A stretch of 64,000 nucleotides of DNA, from assembly GCF_049985285.1 (NCBI RefSeq), contig NZ_JBNIEU010000001.1, positions 1,337,894 to 1,401,893 of the forward strand, in the 5' to 3' direction. Made by a program: the position numbers and the translations under genes. Positions 17,322 to 25,792 of the stretch are shown one piece after another; positions within the stretch are counted from its first letter, which is position 1, and each line of letters begins with the position of its first letter. The notes beneath the pieces are model-generated. The model saw only the letters and a program-made list of their open reading frames with translations. It searched no databases and was not told the origin of the DNA. The stretch is from Aestuariirhabdus sp049985285 (lineage in GTDB: Bacteria > Pseudomonadota > Gammaproteobacteria > Pseudomonadales > Aestuariirhabdaceae).

Positions 17322-17999
17322 GAGCCTGTGAATCGGTCCATGGTTTACGGTGCGGTCAGAGGTGTGTCACCGGAGTGAGGTGCTGCGTGCAGGCCCCGCG
17401 CTACAGATCGGATCGACACAAAAACCGACCGCCGGAAATAAAATCGCCGTTGCACGGGAGCCGGAGTGGTCTGGGTTGTATCCTGGCGTATCGTCTACTG
17501 CGTTGATTTTATGGGTTTTTTTGGTCTTATCCAGAATGTAAGGCCCAAGCTCCTGTCGGTGCCCAGAGAGCTGGGGGCAAGGGGCGGGCCAGGTTAGGGA
17601 GGACGTCGCGGCTTTTCTTCCTATACTTACTGTCCAGGTTCTCTTTGCACCGCTTGTAAGCTATTCGCCGGGATGGCTCAGAAACGGGGCGGTTTGCTGG
17701 TGGGTAGCAAGGTGTTGGTATTCCACATGGTGGAATTGATAGTTGCAGGGTCTGTTGTAAGGTAGAACTAATTGCAATATGTTAATTACCGGTTGTAGTA
17801 TATTGATTGACTATTCAATAACAACAAAAAAACAAACGAATATAGACGGTTGTACCGCAGGTTGAGTGCTCGAATGAGAATCATAAAAACGGGTTCGAGC
17901 ATAGGTTGTCTTTATCTCTGGCAGCAACTTGTAGGTATTACCGCCTGATGGCTGGGTGTAAACCCAAAGGCTTGAAGTGCCACAGGAAGACGCGCAATC
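17322..17999 (+). other. 678-bp gap holding the leader of TRAP cluster 1
   Basis: No convincing gene. The left half is featureless. The right half contains an inverted repeat, a candidate promoter, an A-rich CA-motif block (17817-17839) and an eight-base inverted repeat (TGCTCGAA/TTCGAGCA, 17867-17901) before the dehydrogenase ATG, which suggests a structured 5' leader of about 190 bases. Confidence 0.5.
17720..17801 (+). promoter_or_regulatory. Operator-like palindrome and candidate promoter for TRAP cluster 1
   Basis: ATTCCAC-ATG-GTGGAAT (17720-17736) is a perfect seven-base inverted repeat. About 35 bases downstream is TTGCAA (17772-17777), then 18 bases, then TAGTAT (17796-17801). The spacing suits an activator site at about -90. 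A related half-match (ATGTGGAATA) occurs upstream of the second TRAP binding-protein gene. Confidence 0.35.
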
Positions 18000-18965
18000 A
18001 TGAGTGATAAAACCATCGTATTGGTGACCCGGCAGCTTCCCCAAGCCGTGGAAGATCGTTTAGCTCGCGATTACACCGCCCGCTTTAACACCGAAGATAC
18101 CGTCTATAGCAGCGATGAACTTATTCGCTTGTCCGCCGGTGCCCAGGCGATTATTCCGTGTCACACCGAAAAGCTTACCGCGGACGTTATACAACGCTTG
18201 CCCGATACGGTGCGGGCTATTTGCAGTTTTTCCGTGGGGGTTGATCATATCGATCTCGGTGCCGCCAAGGCGCGGGGGATTATCGTCACCAACACCCCGG
18301 AAGTGCTTAACGATGCCACCGCCGAGATCGCCATGCTGCTGATGCTTGGTGCTGCCCGGCGGGCCCATGAAGGCGAGCACCAAATTCGCACCGACCGCTG
18401 GGCCGACTGGAGTGCTGTTGCGCAACTGGGTGCCCAGGTGACGGGTAAGCGCCTGGGTATTCTGGGCATGGGCCGGGTGGGCCAGATTATGGCCCGGCGC
18501 GCCCGTGGCTTTGACATGGAGATCCACTATTACAACCGCAGCCGACTCCCTGCTGAGCGGGAGGCCGGGGCCATCTATCACGAGAGTCTGGAACAGCTGC
18601 TACCCCACTGTGATTTCCTCTCTATCCATTGTCCCGCGACCCCCGAGTCCCATCACCTGTTGAATGCACAGAGCATCGGTCTGCTTCCCGATGGCGCCAT
18701 CGTCGTCAATACCGCGCGGGGGGCGGTGGTTAATGATGATGACCTGATTGCGGCGTTGCGCTCGGGTAAGTTGTTTGCAGCCGGGCTGGATGTTTTTAAT
18801 GGCGAGCCCGATATCGACCCGCGTTACCGCGAACTGGCAAATACATTTTTATTGCCCCACGTTGGCAGTGCAACCCGTGAAACACGGGACGCCATGGGTT
18901 TCAGGGCGCTGGAGAACCTGGATGCCATCTTCACCGGGAGCGAGCCTCGTGACCGCCTGGTGTAA
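18000..18965 (+). CDS. D-2-hydroxyacid dehydrogenase (glyoxylate/hydroxypyruvate reductase-like)
   Basis: 321 residues. The NAD(P) motif is GILGMGRVGQIMARRARGF, near residue 156. The three family catalytic residues are visible: Arg in VNTARGAVV, Glu in FNGEPDI and His in LLPHVGSAT. This is the GhrB/hydroxypyruvate-reductase branch, which reduces a 2-keto acid to the D-2-hydroxy acid or the reverse. It opens the first TRAP cluster 154 bases ahead of dctP, so the imported compound or its product is probably a 2-keto or 2-hydroxy acid (inference). Confidence 0.88.
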   Translation: MSDKTIVLVTRQLPQAVEDRLARDYTARFNTEDTVYSSDELIRLSAGAQAIIPCHTEKLTADVIQRLPDTVRAICSFSVGVDHIDLGAAKARGIIVTNTPEVLNDATAEIAMLLMLGAARRAHEGEHQIRTDRWADWSAVAQLGAQVTGKRLGILGMGRVGQIMARRARGFDMEIHYYNRSRLPAEREAGAIYHESLEQLLPHCDFLSIHCPATPESHHLLNAQSIGLLPDGAIVVNTARGAVVNDDDLIAALRSGKLFAAGLDVFNGEPDIDPRYRELANTFLLPHVGSATRETRDAMGFRALENLDAIFTGSEPRDRLV

Positions 18966-19119
18966 TCGAACAAAATCTCTGCCGGTTACTCCGGTGGTGA
19001 GTAGTTATGTCTATTCTTAACGAATTCAGTGACTCGTTTTAATGAGAGGAGGGATGCGTAATCCGATAGCAGCTGAATATATTGACTAATAAATAGAAGA
19101 TCCTAATGGAGAGATATTT

Positions 19120-20280
19120 ATGAAAACCGAAGAGACAAGTAGTAAAGCGGCTGTTAACACCGAAACAGTTGAGCAAACGAGCGGTCGTCGAACGTTTTTG
19201 AAGGGCGGGCTGGTAGCCGCCGCTGGTTCAGTTGCTGCGGGCTTCCCGATGATTTCTACGGCGGCATCGCCGGTTGTTCTAAAACTACAGGGCGCCTGGG
19301 GCGGAGGTATTTTTAAAGAGTATGCCGAGGACTACGTCAGGCGCGTTAACGAGATGTCCGGCGGCTCGCTGAAAATTGATTACCTGGATGTCGGCGCCGT
19401 TGTTAAAACCGCCGAGCTGCAGACCGCTGTGCACAAGGGCGTTATCGATGGATCTCACCTGGTAACCGCTTATTGGTACAGTAAGAACGCCGCTGCATCG
19501 CTATTTGGTACCGGCCCCTGCTGGGGCTGGACGGCCAATCAGCTGCTGGGCTGGATTCACTACGGTGGGGGCAAGGAGCTGTACGACGAGCTGATGAGGG
19601 ATATTCTCCAGTTGGATATCGTTGGCTTCTTCTCCGGCCCCATGCCGGCACAGCCGTTGGGGTGGTTCCGCAAGGAGGTGAACTCTATCGACGATATGAA
19701 GGGGCTGAAGTACCGTACGGTCGGTCTGGCCGCCAACGTTATGCAGGAGATGGGGATGTCCGTTGTGCAGTTGCCCGGCGGAGAGATCCAGCCGGCCATG
19801 GATCGCGGACTGATCGATGCTGCAGAGTTCAATAACCCAACCTCCGACAAGGATTTTGGTATGCAGGATGTGGCCAAAAACTACTACCTGGCCAGTTTCC
19901 ACCAGTCTCAGGAGTCGTTTGAGATTATCTTCAATAAGAAGAAATTCGATTCTCTGGCGGATGAGCATCAAAAGATCCTGCAGTACGCTTCCGAAGCGGC
20001 GTCTTCGGATATGTCCTGGAAGGCTCAGGATCGTTACTCAAAGGACCTGGAGGTTTTGAAGAAGGAACACGGTGTGAAGGTACGCAGAACACCGCAGTCC
20101 ATTATGGATGCGCAGCTTAAAGCCTGGGATAAGGTCCTGCCGAAGTTTATGGAAGACCCTTACTTTGCCAAGGTGGTGGCGTCGCAGAAAGAGTGGATGA
20201 AGCGTGTAGGTGCGTTTGAGCTGACCAATGCGCCAGACTATGCGGGTGCTTACAAGCATTACTTTGGTGATTTCGCATAA
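19120..20280 (+). CDS. TRAP transporter substrate-binding protein, Tat-exported (DctP family)
   Basis: 386 residues. The N terminus has a twin-arginine signal (SGRRTFLKGGLVAAAG, residues 21-36), so the protein is probably exported folded. The mature DctP fold includes the MKGLKYRTVGLAANVMQEMGM strand with the conserved arginine that binds the substrate carboxylate, then QPAMDRGLIDAAEFNNPTSD. The Tat signal and WGWTANQ region resemble the TakP-type 2-keto-acid binders. An ATG with a GGAGAG site starts it. A hairpin follows the stop, before dctQ. Confidence 0.92.
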   Translation: MKTEETSSKAAVNTETVEQTSGRRTFLKGGLVAAAGSVAAGFPMISTAASPVVLKLQGAWGGGIFKEYAEDYVRRVNEMSGGSLKIDYLDVGAVVKTAELQTAVHKGVIDGSHLVTAYWYSKNAAASLFGTGPCWGWTANQLLGWIHYGGGKELYDELMRDILQLDIVGFFSGPMPAQPLGWFRKEVNSIDDMKGLKYRTVGLAANVMQEMGMSVVQLPGGEIQPAMDRGLIDAAEFNNPTSDKDFGMQDVAKNYYLASFHQSQESFEIIFNKKKFDSLADEHQKILQYASEAASSDMSWKAQDRYSKDLEVLKKEHGVKVRRTPQSIMDAQLKAWDKVLPKFMEDPYFAKVVASQKEWMKRVGAFELTNAPDYAGAYKHYFGDFA

Positions 20281-20303
20281 GTTGCTGACGCGTAGATGTA
20301 GAT

Positions 20304-20329
20304 GGGGTGGCGCCAGTGTGCGTCGCCCC
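20304..20329 (+). promoter_or_regulatory. Intercistronic hairpin after dctP
   Basis: GGGGTGGCG (20304-20312) pairs with CGTCGCCCC (20321-20329), with two G-U wobbles, about 24 bases after the dctP stop. Such stem-loops after binding-protein genes commonly raise binding-protein mRNA relative to the permease mRNA. Confidence 0.5.
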
Positions 20330-20372
20330 TTCACTGGTAATGACCGCTGTGTTCCGTTATGTGGAAATTGAT

Positions 20373-21011
20373 ATGAACCCCTTTATCTATTTTGTTGATA
20401 GTTTAAGCGCATGGGTGGGTAAGGCGTTTGGTTGGTGCATCATGGTGCTGACCTTTGCTACCTGTTATGAAGTGTTTGTTCGCTATGTGCTTAATTCGCC
20501 GACGGCGTGGGCGTTCGATATGGCAGTGCAGATGTACGGTGCCCTGTTTATGATGGCCGGTGCCTATACCCTGTCGCGTAATGGTCATGTGCGGGGGGAC
20601 GTGCTTCACCGTTTGCTCCCGCCCCGGGGGCAGGCTGTTATTGATCTGACTCTTTACATTTTATTCCTGCTTCCAGGGGTGTTTGCCCTGGTGTGGTACG
20701 GCTATGACTTTGCCGCCGATTCGTGGCGCTACAAAGAGGTCAGCTGGAGTAGCCCTGCCCGAGTGCAGATCTATTTTTTTAAAACATTGATTCCATTGGC
20801 CGGTTTTCTGGTCTTCCTGCAAGGGGTTGCAGAGGCCACCCGCTGTGTCATTTGCCTGCGCACAGGCCAGTGGCCGCCACGACTTCATGACGTCGAAGAA
20901 ACAGAGACCATGGCGCATCACCAGCATGTGGAATTAAGCGAACTGGGAATCGACGACAATGACCGCAGCCGTGCTCAAATCGATGGCAGTGAAGCAGGAG
21001 ATCGGAAATGA
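20373..21011 (+). CDS. TRAP transporter small permease (DctQ)
   Basis: 212 residues from the ATG at 20373, which has a GGAA site; an in-frame GTG at 20307 lies inside the hairpin and is unlikely. Four membrane segments and the DctQ-type RNGHVRGDVLHRLLPPRGQ loop between segments two and three. The ~45-residue hydrophilic C terminus is longer than usual. It overlaps dctM as ATGA. It links the binding protein to the large permease. Confidence 0.9.
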   Translation: MNPFIYFVDSLSAWVGKAFGWCIMVLTFATCYEVFVRYVLNSPTAWAFDMAVQMYGALFMMAGAYTLSRNGHVRGDVLHRLLPPRGQAVIDLTLYILFLLPGVFALVWYGYDFAADSWRYKEVSWSSPARVQIYFFKTLIPLAGFLVFLQGVAEATRCVICLRTGQWPPRLHDVEETETMAHHQHVELSELGIDDNDRSRAQIDGSEAGDRK

Positions 21012-22354
21012 CTGATCCTCAAATAGCCATCCTGATGTTGGTGTTGTTTATCGGTATCGTGTTGCTGGGTTTTCCCATCGCCTTTACGTTGATTGCCATG
21101 GGGTTGGGGTTTGGTTACTACGCCTATGCCCAGGTTGACCAGTTGGAACACCTGTTTAATAACCGAATATTCGATCTGTTTGTACAAAATACCTTCTCGG
21201 TCATGTCGAATGACGTACTGGTTGCGGTGCCGTTGTTTCTCTTTATGGGGTACGTCGTTGAACGGGCAAATATTGTTGACCGGCTGTTTTTCAGTATGCA
21301 GTTGGCGACCCGGCACATTCCCGGTTCCATGGCGGTGGCTGCGCTGGCTACCTGCGCTATTTTTGCGACCGCGACGGGAATCGTGGGCGCCGTCGTGACC
21401 CTGATGGGCTTGTTGGCATTGCCGGCTATGCTCAAGGCCGGTTATGACAAGAAACTTGCCTCCGGTGTTATCTGTGCGGGGGGAACCCTGGGCATATTGA
21501 TTCCACCGAGTATCATGCTGATCGTCTATGCTGCCATTGCGCAGGTCTCCCCGGTACGTCTCTATGCCGCCGCGCTGTTTCCGGGGCTGATGCTGGCGGG
21601 CATGTATATGCTCTATGTCATCCTTCGCGCCTACCTCAACCCGTCATTAGCGCCCAAGCCGGTAGAGGAGCATGTCCCACCATTCAGGACCATTGTGTGG
21701 CAACTGGTGACCTCGTTTGTGCCCCTGTTTGTGCTGATTATGGGGGTGTTGGGGTCCATTCTGGCCGGTATCGCGACGCCGGCAGAGGCTGCCGGTGTGG
21801 GTTCGTTCGGTGGACTGGTGCTGGCGGGAATGTACCGATCGCTGAGTTGGGAGCGCCTGAAGGAGGCGGTCTATCTTACGGCGCGGACGTCGGCGATGGT
21901 GTGCTGGTTGTTCATCGGTTCCTGGACCTTCGCATCGGTGTTTTCCTACCTCGGCGGTCACGGCCTGATCGAAGAGTGGGTGGTAGGAATGGCGTTGGGC
22001 ACGGTGGGTTTCCTGATCATCGCCCAGCTCATTATTTTCTTCCTGGGGTGGCCATTGGAGTGGAGTGAAATTATTATTATTTTCGTTCCGATCTTCCTGC
22101 CCATGTTGAGCACCTTTGGTGTGGATCCGCTGTTTTTCGGGGTGCTGGTGGCCCTGAATCTACAAACCTCGTTCTTGACGCCACCCATGGCGATGTCGGC
22201 ATACTATCTCAAAGGTGTGGCGCCCAAGCATGTGCAGTTGATAGAGATATTCAAGGGGATCATGCCCTATCTGGCTATCGTGATTTTTGCCATGGTACTG
22301 ATGTATATGTTCCCGCAAATTATCCTGTGGCTGCCGGAATACCTCTTTGGTTAA
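21008..22354 (+). CDS. TRAP transporter large permease (DctM)
   Basis: 448 residues with about twelve membrane segments and the DctM family blocks ATATGIVGAVVTLMGLLALPAM, CAGGTLGILIPPSIMLIVYA and GIATPAEAAGVGSFGGL. The C-terminal LNLQTSFLTPPMAMSAYYLKG segment is also typical. It carries out sodium-driven substrate uptake with DctP and DctQ. Start codon overlaps the dctQ stop. Confidence 0.95.
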   Translation: MTDPQIAILMLVLFIGIVLLGFPIAFTLIAMGLGFGYYAYAQVDQLEHLFNNRIFDLFVQNTFSVMSNDVLVAVPLFLFMGYVVERANIVDRLFFSMQLATRHIPGSMAVAALATCAIFATATGIVGAVVTLMGLLALPAMLKAGYDKKLASGVICAGGTLGILIPPSIMLIVYAAIAQVSPVRLYAAALFPGLMLAGMYMLYVILRAYLNPSLAPKPVEEHVPPFRTIVWQLVTSFVPLFVLIMGVLGSILAGIATPAEAAGVGSFGGLVLAGMYRSLSWERLKEAVYLTARTSAMVCWLFIGSWTFASVFSYLGGHGLIEEWVVGMALGTVGFLIIAQLIIFFLGWPLEWSEIIIIFVPIFLPMLSTFGVDPLFFGVLVALNLQTSFLTPPMAMSAYYLKGVAPKHVQLIEIFKGIMPYLAIVIFAMVLMYMFPQIILWLPEYLFG

Positions 22355-22448
22355 CCGGTTGGGCTTCAGGGGCGGTTCAAGGAGATCATCGACCCGAAGG
22401 CGGTGATCTCATCTTCATATTGAAATACAGCGCGGCGGACGTTAACGG

Positions 22449-23786
22449 ATGAATGTGTTTGAAATGAGTGCGGGGCAGGCGGCAGCGGCCATTCGCGAAG
22501 GGGAGATCTCTTCGCAAGAGCTGGTTCAATCCTGTCTGGACCGAACCCAGGCGCTGGAAGAGACGGTGGGGGCCTGGCACTACCTCGACCCTGAATATGC
22601 GTTGCAGCAGGCCCGCGATGCCGACCTCTACCGTCGTAGCGCCAAGGCCCTTGGGCCGCTTCATGGCGTTCCGGTGGGGATTAAGGATATTTTTGACACC
22701 AGCGATATGCCGACCGAGGACGGCACCCCCCTCCATGCGGGGCGCACACCGGGTGGTGATGCCACCGCGGTTGCCCTGCTGCGCGCAGCGGGTGCCATCA
22801 TCATGGGCAAGACAGTGACCACAGAGCTGGCGGTGTTTTCACCGGGCAAGACCCGGAACCCCCATGATCCCGAGTGTACCCCGGGCGGCTCATCCAGTGG
22901 CTCAGCGGCGGCGGTAGCTGCGCAGATGGTGCCCTTGGCCATGGGTACCCAGACCAACGGCTCGATCATTCGCCCCGCATCCTATTGCGGTGTTGTCGGA
23001 TATAAACCGAGCCACGGGCTGGTGTCACGCTACCGGGCTTTGCAGTTATCCCGAGTGTTGGACCATGTTGGCGTGTTTGGCCGCTCGGTCGCGGATGTGG
23101 CCCTGATGGCTGAACAGTTGATGGCATTCGATGACCGTGACCCGGATATGCGGCCACGGGCACGTCCACGCCTGGTGGACACCACAGCGCAAGAGCCACC
23201 GGTTACACCGCGGCTGGCTTTCGTAAAAACCCCCTCCTGGGACAAGGCCGGTGAAGAGGTGCAGGGAGCGTTTGGTGAACTGACCGCTTTCCTAGGCAGC
23301 AGGGTTGAGGAGATCGACCTTTCGGAGCTATTGGAGAGTGCCGTGGGTTGGCACCAGACCATCATGGAAGCGGACCTGGCTCGAAGCTTTCGCCGTGAAT
23401 ATGCTGGTGCCAGGGAGCGTTTAAGCCCGGTCCTGCGCCAGATGATTGAGCGCGGCCAGCAGTGCCGGGCGGTTGATTATAATCACGCGGTGGCGCAACT
23501 CCCCGCGTTGAATAAAGCTTTTGATGAGATCATGCTGGAGTACGATGCGATCCTGACTCCAGCGACCACGGGTGCGGCACCAAAGGGTCTCGAATCCACC
23601 GGAGACCCTGTCTTTTGCACGCCATGGTCTTTGCTCGGTGTGCCGAGTGTGTCTGCACCGGTTTTGCAGGGGGCGCGTGGCCTCCCGATGGGCGCCCAGC
23701 TGGTGGCCAGCAAGGGTGATGATGCGCGTTTGTTGCGAACAACAAACTGGTTGGTACAACATATTGTGCAGGCAACAGCTGACTAG
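22449..23786 (+). CDS. Amidase (amidase-signature family)
   Basis: 445 residues. The Ser-cisSer-Lys triad is intact: Lys in GVPVGIKDIFDT, the serine cluster in TPGGSSSGSAAAVAAQ, and GTQTNGSIIRPASYCG. It hydrolyses an amide or related C-N bond; the substrate cannot be read from sequence, and GatA is unlikely because gatB and gatC are absent here. It is placed 94 bases after dctM, so the TRAP substrate may be an amide, or an amide of a keto or hydroxy acid (inference). Confidence 0.9.
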   Translation: MNVFEMSAGQAAAAIREGEISSQELVQSCLDRTQALEETVGAWHYLDPEYALQQARDADLYRRSAKALGPLHGVPVGIKDIFDTSDMPTEDGTPLHAGRTPGGDATAVALLRAAGAIIMGKTVTTELAVFSPGKTRNPHDPECTPGGSSSGSAAAVAAQMVPLAMGTQTNGSIIRPASYCGVVGYKPSHGLVSRYRALQLSRVLDHVGVFGRSVADVALMAEQLMAFDDRDPDMRPRARPRLVDTTAQEPPVTPRLAFVKTPSWDKAGEEVQGAFGELTAFLGSRVEEIDLSELLESAVGWHQTIMEADLARSFRREYAGARERLSPVLRQMIERGQQCRAVDYNHAVAQLPALNKAFDEIMLEYDAILTPATTGAAPKGLESTGDPVFCTPWSLLGVPSVSAPVLQGARGLPMGAQLVASKGDDARLLRTTNWLVQHIVQATAD

Positions 23787-23801
23787 AGGGAGTACAGGCG
23801 T

Positions 23802-23987
23802 ATGTTGAATTTTATAAATGGGGCGATTGCGACCATCATACTGTCGTTGTTTCTCGGCGGCCTGGCGTATTCGATCTGGGACAACACGGGGTCCATCTCG
23901 TTTCCCATTATCGTCGGTGTTGTTTTAATCATGTCTTACGTCGGGTTTTACGAAGAGATTAAATCTGGCGATGAGCAGCCAAAGTAG
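23802..23987 (+). CDS. Small two-segment membrane protein, 61 aa
   Basis: Starts 15 bases after the amidase stop with a GAGGGAG site. Two membrane segments (about 4-24 and 32-50) and a charged tail (YEEIKSGDEQPK). I recognise no family. Its spacing makes it the last gene of TRAP cluster 1; it may be an accessory to the permease or the amidase (inference). Confidence 0.6.
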   Translation: MLNFINGAIATIILSLFLGGLAYSIWDNTGSISFPIIVGVVLIMSYVGFYEEIKSGDEQPK

Positions 23988-24157
23988 CCCCGGCAGACAG
24001 TAGTCTCAGCGGCGAAACCCGGCCCGATCAGGAGGGAAAGCCACCGGCCGCCGCTTTCTGAACCCTCACTTCGCTTTCGCTGCTGGCCTGCGGCCCTTCG
24101 TACATACAGGTCAGCTGGTCTCCAGTGGAGGAAACACGAACAGGTAGTCGCCCCGAA

Positions 24158-24916
24158 CTAGCCTCGGGCTAGCCCCAGTAACTCCTCGACACTGAGCTCT
24201 TCCTGATAGCGGCACAGATCCGTTTCCTGCCGCTCAATGGCGACAACCGACATGCGATCAGCCAGCTCGTTACCCTCGACCCCGGCGTGCCCTTTAACAT
24301 GTTTAACGGCGACCCGGTTGGCGATCTCGACGTAAAGGGCGTGGGCAGGTTTGATGATCTCAAGGTTTTTTATCTCGCCCCCGGCCCTCTTCCAGCCCTT
24401 GGCTTTCCAGCCGCTGGCCCATTGGGTGATGCAGTCGATGGCGTATCGGGAGTCGCAGTAGATGGTAACGCTTAGGCCGCTCTCTATCGCCGTTTGGGCA
24501 AACAGAAGCGAGTGATGCAACCCCAGCAGCTCTGCCGTGTTGTTGGTGCCAGCGGGGTTATAGAGGCCATACCAGAGCTGATACAGCTTCTCTTTGTGGT
24601 AGATGGCGATACCCGTACCGGCCTGTCCGGGATTGGGGTCACAGGCTCCGTCACAAAAAATACTGACATCGGCACCGAGCTCTACCGAGGATGCGGCGCT
24701 GGAGACATTTTTTTTGCTGGAAACGCGAGAGGCCGTTTGGGCGCCCGCCGCAGCCGCTGGTTTGTTGGCGTAGGCCGCTTCGGCCAGCGCTGAACTGGCA
24801 AAGGATTTGTACTTAGCACCGGGATAGCCCTTAACCTGCCGCTCAGCCTCAGGCCAGGAGGTGTAGATGCCAGGCTGTTGCCCTACCCATACGACGTAAT
24901 ATTTTTTGGCGGCCAT
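24158..24916 (-). CDS. rnhA: Ribonuclease HI with N-terminal viroplasmin (HBD) domain
   Basis: 252 residues from the ATG at 24916 (MAAKKYYVVWVGQQPG), with an AGGA site; the longer frame to 25024 is not supported. Residues 4-48 form a caulimovirus-viroplasmin hybrid-binding domain (GIYTSWPEAERQVKGYPGAKYKSF). A linker leads to the RNase H domain at about 100-240. Catalytic acidic residues are visible in FCDGACDPNP, NTAELLGL, IYCDSRYAID and HAGVEGNELAD. It cleaves RNA in RNA:DNA hybrids. It is a stand-alone gene between the TRAP clusters. Confidence 0.93.
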   Translation of the reverse strand: MAAKKYYVVWVGQQPGIYTSWPEAERQVKGYPGAKYKSFASSALAEAAYANKPAAAAGAQTASRVSSKKNVSSAASSVELGADVSIFCDGACDPNPGQAGTGIAIYHKEKLYQLWYGLYNPAGTNNTAELLGLHHSLLFAQTAIESGLSVTIYCDSRYAIDCITQWASGWKAKGWKRAGGEIKNLEIIKPAHALYVEIANRVAVKHVKGHAGVEGNELADRMSVVAIERQETDLCRYQEELSVEELLGLARG

Positions 24917-24971
24917 GGGGCTTCCTGTGAGAAAACAAAAAAGGGTGGTCCTTGCGGATCTGTGTATGGAG

Positions 24972-24992
24972 CCATAGTGTGGCCGTTTGGCC
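24972..24992 (-). repeat. Partial copy of the 33-kb palindromic element
   Basis: CCATAGTGTGGCCG-TTTGGCC matches the reverse complement of the palindrome at 33095-33133 in 21 of 22 positions, allowing one single-base gap. Only one arm plus the loop is retained. It lies upstream of rnhA. Confidence 0.45.
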
Positions 24993-25409
24993 GGCCCCGT
25001 TGAATAGCTGCAATACTTTATCATTGCGTTGGCTATTCAAGCATCTTTCTGCTCACCCAATAGGGATTACGGCGAAGGTATCCATAGTCGTCTAGTTCAA
25101 GTTTTTGGAGTGCGCTACGTGGTCAACTGACTGGGTAGGAGGTGCGGCTCGCTGAGCCGTGATTTACTGTCTAGTAAGAGGGCCAGCTGAACGCTCTAAT
25201 GTTGCGTACAGATCAGCTTCCGCTTATGCATCCATAATTGATTAGGGCTGTGATCGTAGATATGGGACGGTTCTCCTGTTTTGCTCGCTCCAAAGCTTAG
25301 GCCGTGGAGCGAAGGGAACCATCTTATTAAGCCCCTGTACCGAGAGGCGCAGGGGCAAGCGGGCCAGTAAGATTCGGTAGCCCTTCGAGAAGGTGGATTA
25401 AGGTGTGGC
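24993..25409. other. Gap between rnhA and ridA, with small hairpins
   Basis: No gene recognised. It contains a short CGGCTC-GCT-GAGCCG hairpin (25145-25159) and, about 50 bases beyond the ridA stop, GCCCCTG/CAGGGGC arms (25331-25337 and 25350-25356). The latter may end the ridA transcript on the minus strand, although the T-run is poor (TTAATAAG). Confidence 0.4.
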
Positions 25410-25757
25410 TCAGACCGCCGCCGTAACCGAAATTTCTACCAGCAGTTCAGGGCTGGCCATACTCGCTTCTACGCAGGCTCTGGCGGGTGCACTTCCCGCG
25501 GGGACCCAGGCATCCCAGACGGCGTTCATCGCGGCGAAATCGGCCATATCCTTGAGATAGATGGTGGCCGTTAACAGCTTATCCCGGTTGCTCCCTACCG
25601 ACTCCAGCAGCCCATCGACCTTGGCCAGCATCGTTTTTGTCTGCCCGGTTATGTCGGCGCTTCGATCCTCGGCCACCTGGCCACAAAGGTAGGCAGTGTT
25701 GTTGTGCACCACAATTTTACTCATGCGTGCTGCAGTCTGATAACGGGTAATCGACAT
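25410..25757 (-). CDS. RidA family imine/enamine deaminase
   Basis: 115 residues from the ATG at 25757 (MSITRYQTAARMSKIVVHNNTAYLCGQVA), with an AGAGAG site. Family pattern: GQVAEDRSADITGQTKTMLAKVDGLLESVGS, then a C-terminal SPELLVEISVTA. The usual catalytic arginine lies in the ARACVEA segment. It is last in the operon with the flavin dehydrogenase subunits. RidA-type enzymes hydrolyse imines made by amino-acid oxidases, which suits this context well. Confidence 0.9.
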   Translation of the reverse strand: MSITRYQTAARMSKIVVHNNTAYLCGQVAEDRSADITGQTKTMLAKVDGLLESVGSNRDKLLTATIYLKDMADFAAMNAVWDAWVPAGSAPARACVEASMASPELLVEISVTAAV

Positions 25758-25792
25758 CGTATTGCTCTCTTGTTTGATTCTCATATGAATGG

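Noticed and set aside
17350..17541. 63-codon ORF in the gap before the hydroxyacid dehydrogenase
   Set aside because: No ribosome site, no coding-like composition and no family features.
17870..17890. Possible Fur box (AATGAGAATCATAA) in the TRAP cluster 1 leader
   Set aside because: Only 12 of 19 matches by hand alignment and no overlapping promoter; much weaker than the site at 50636.
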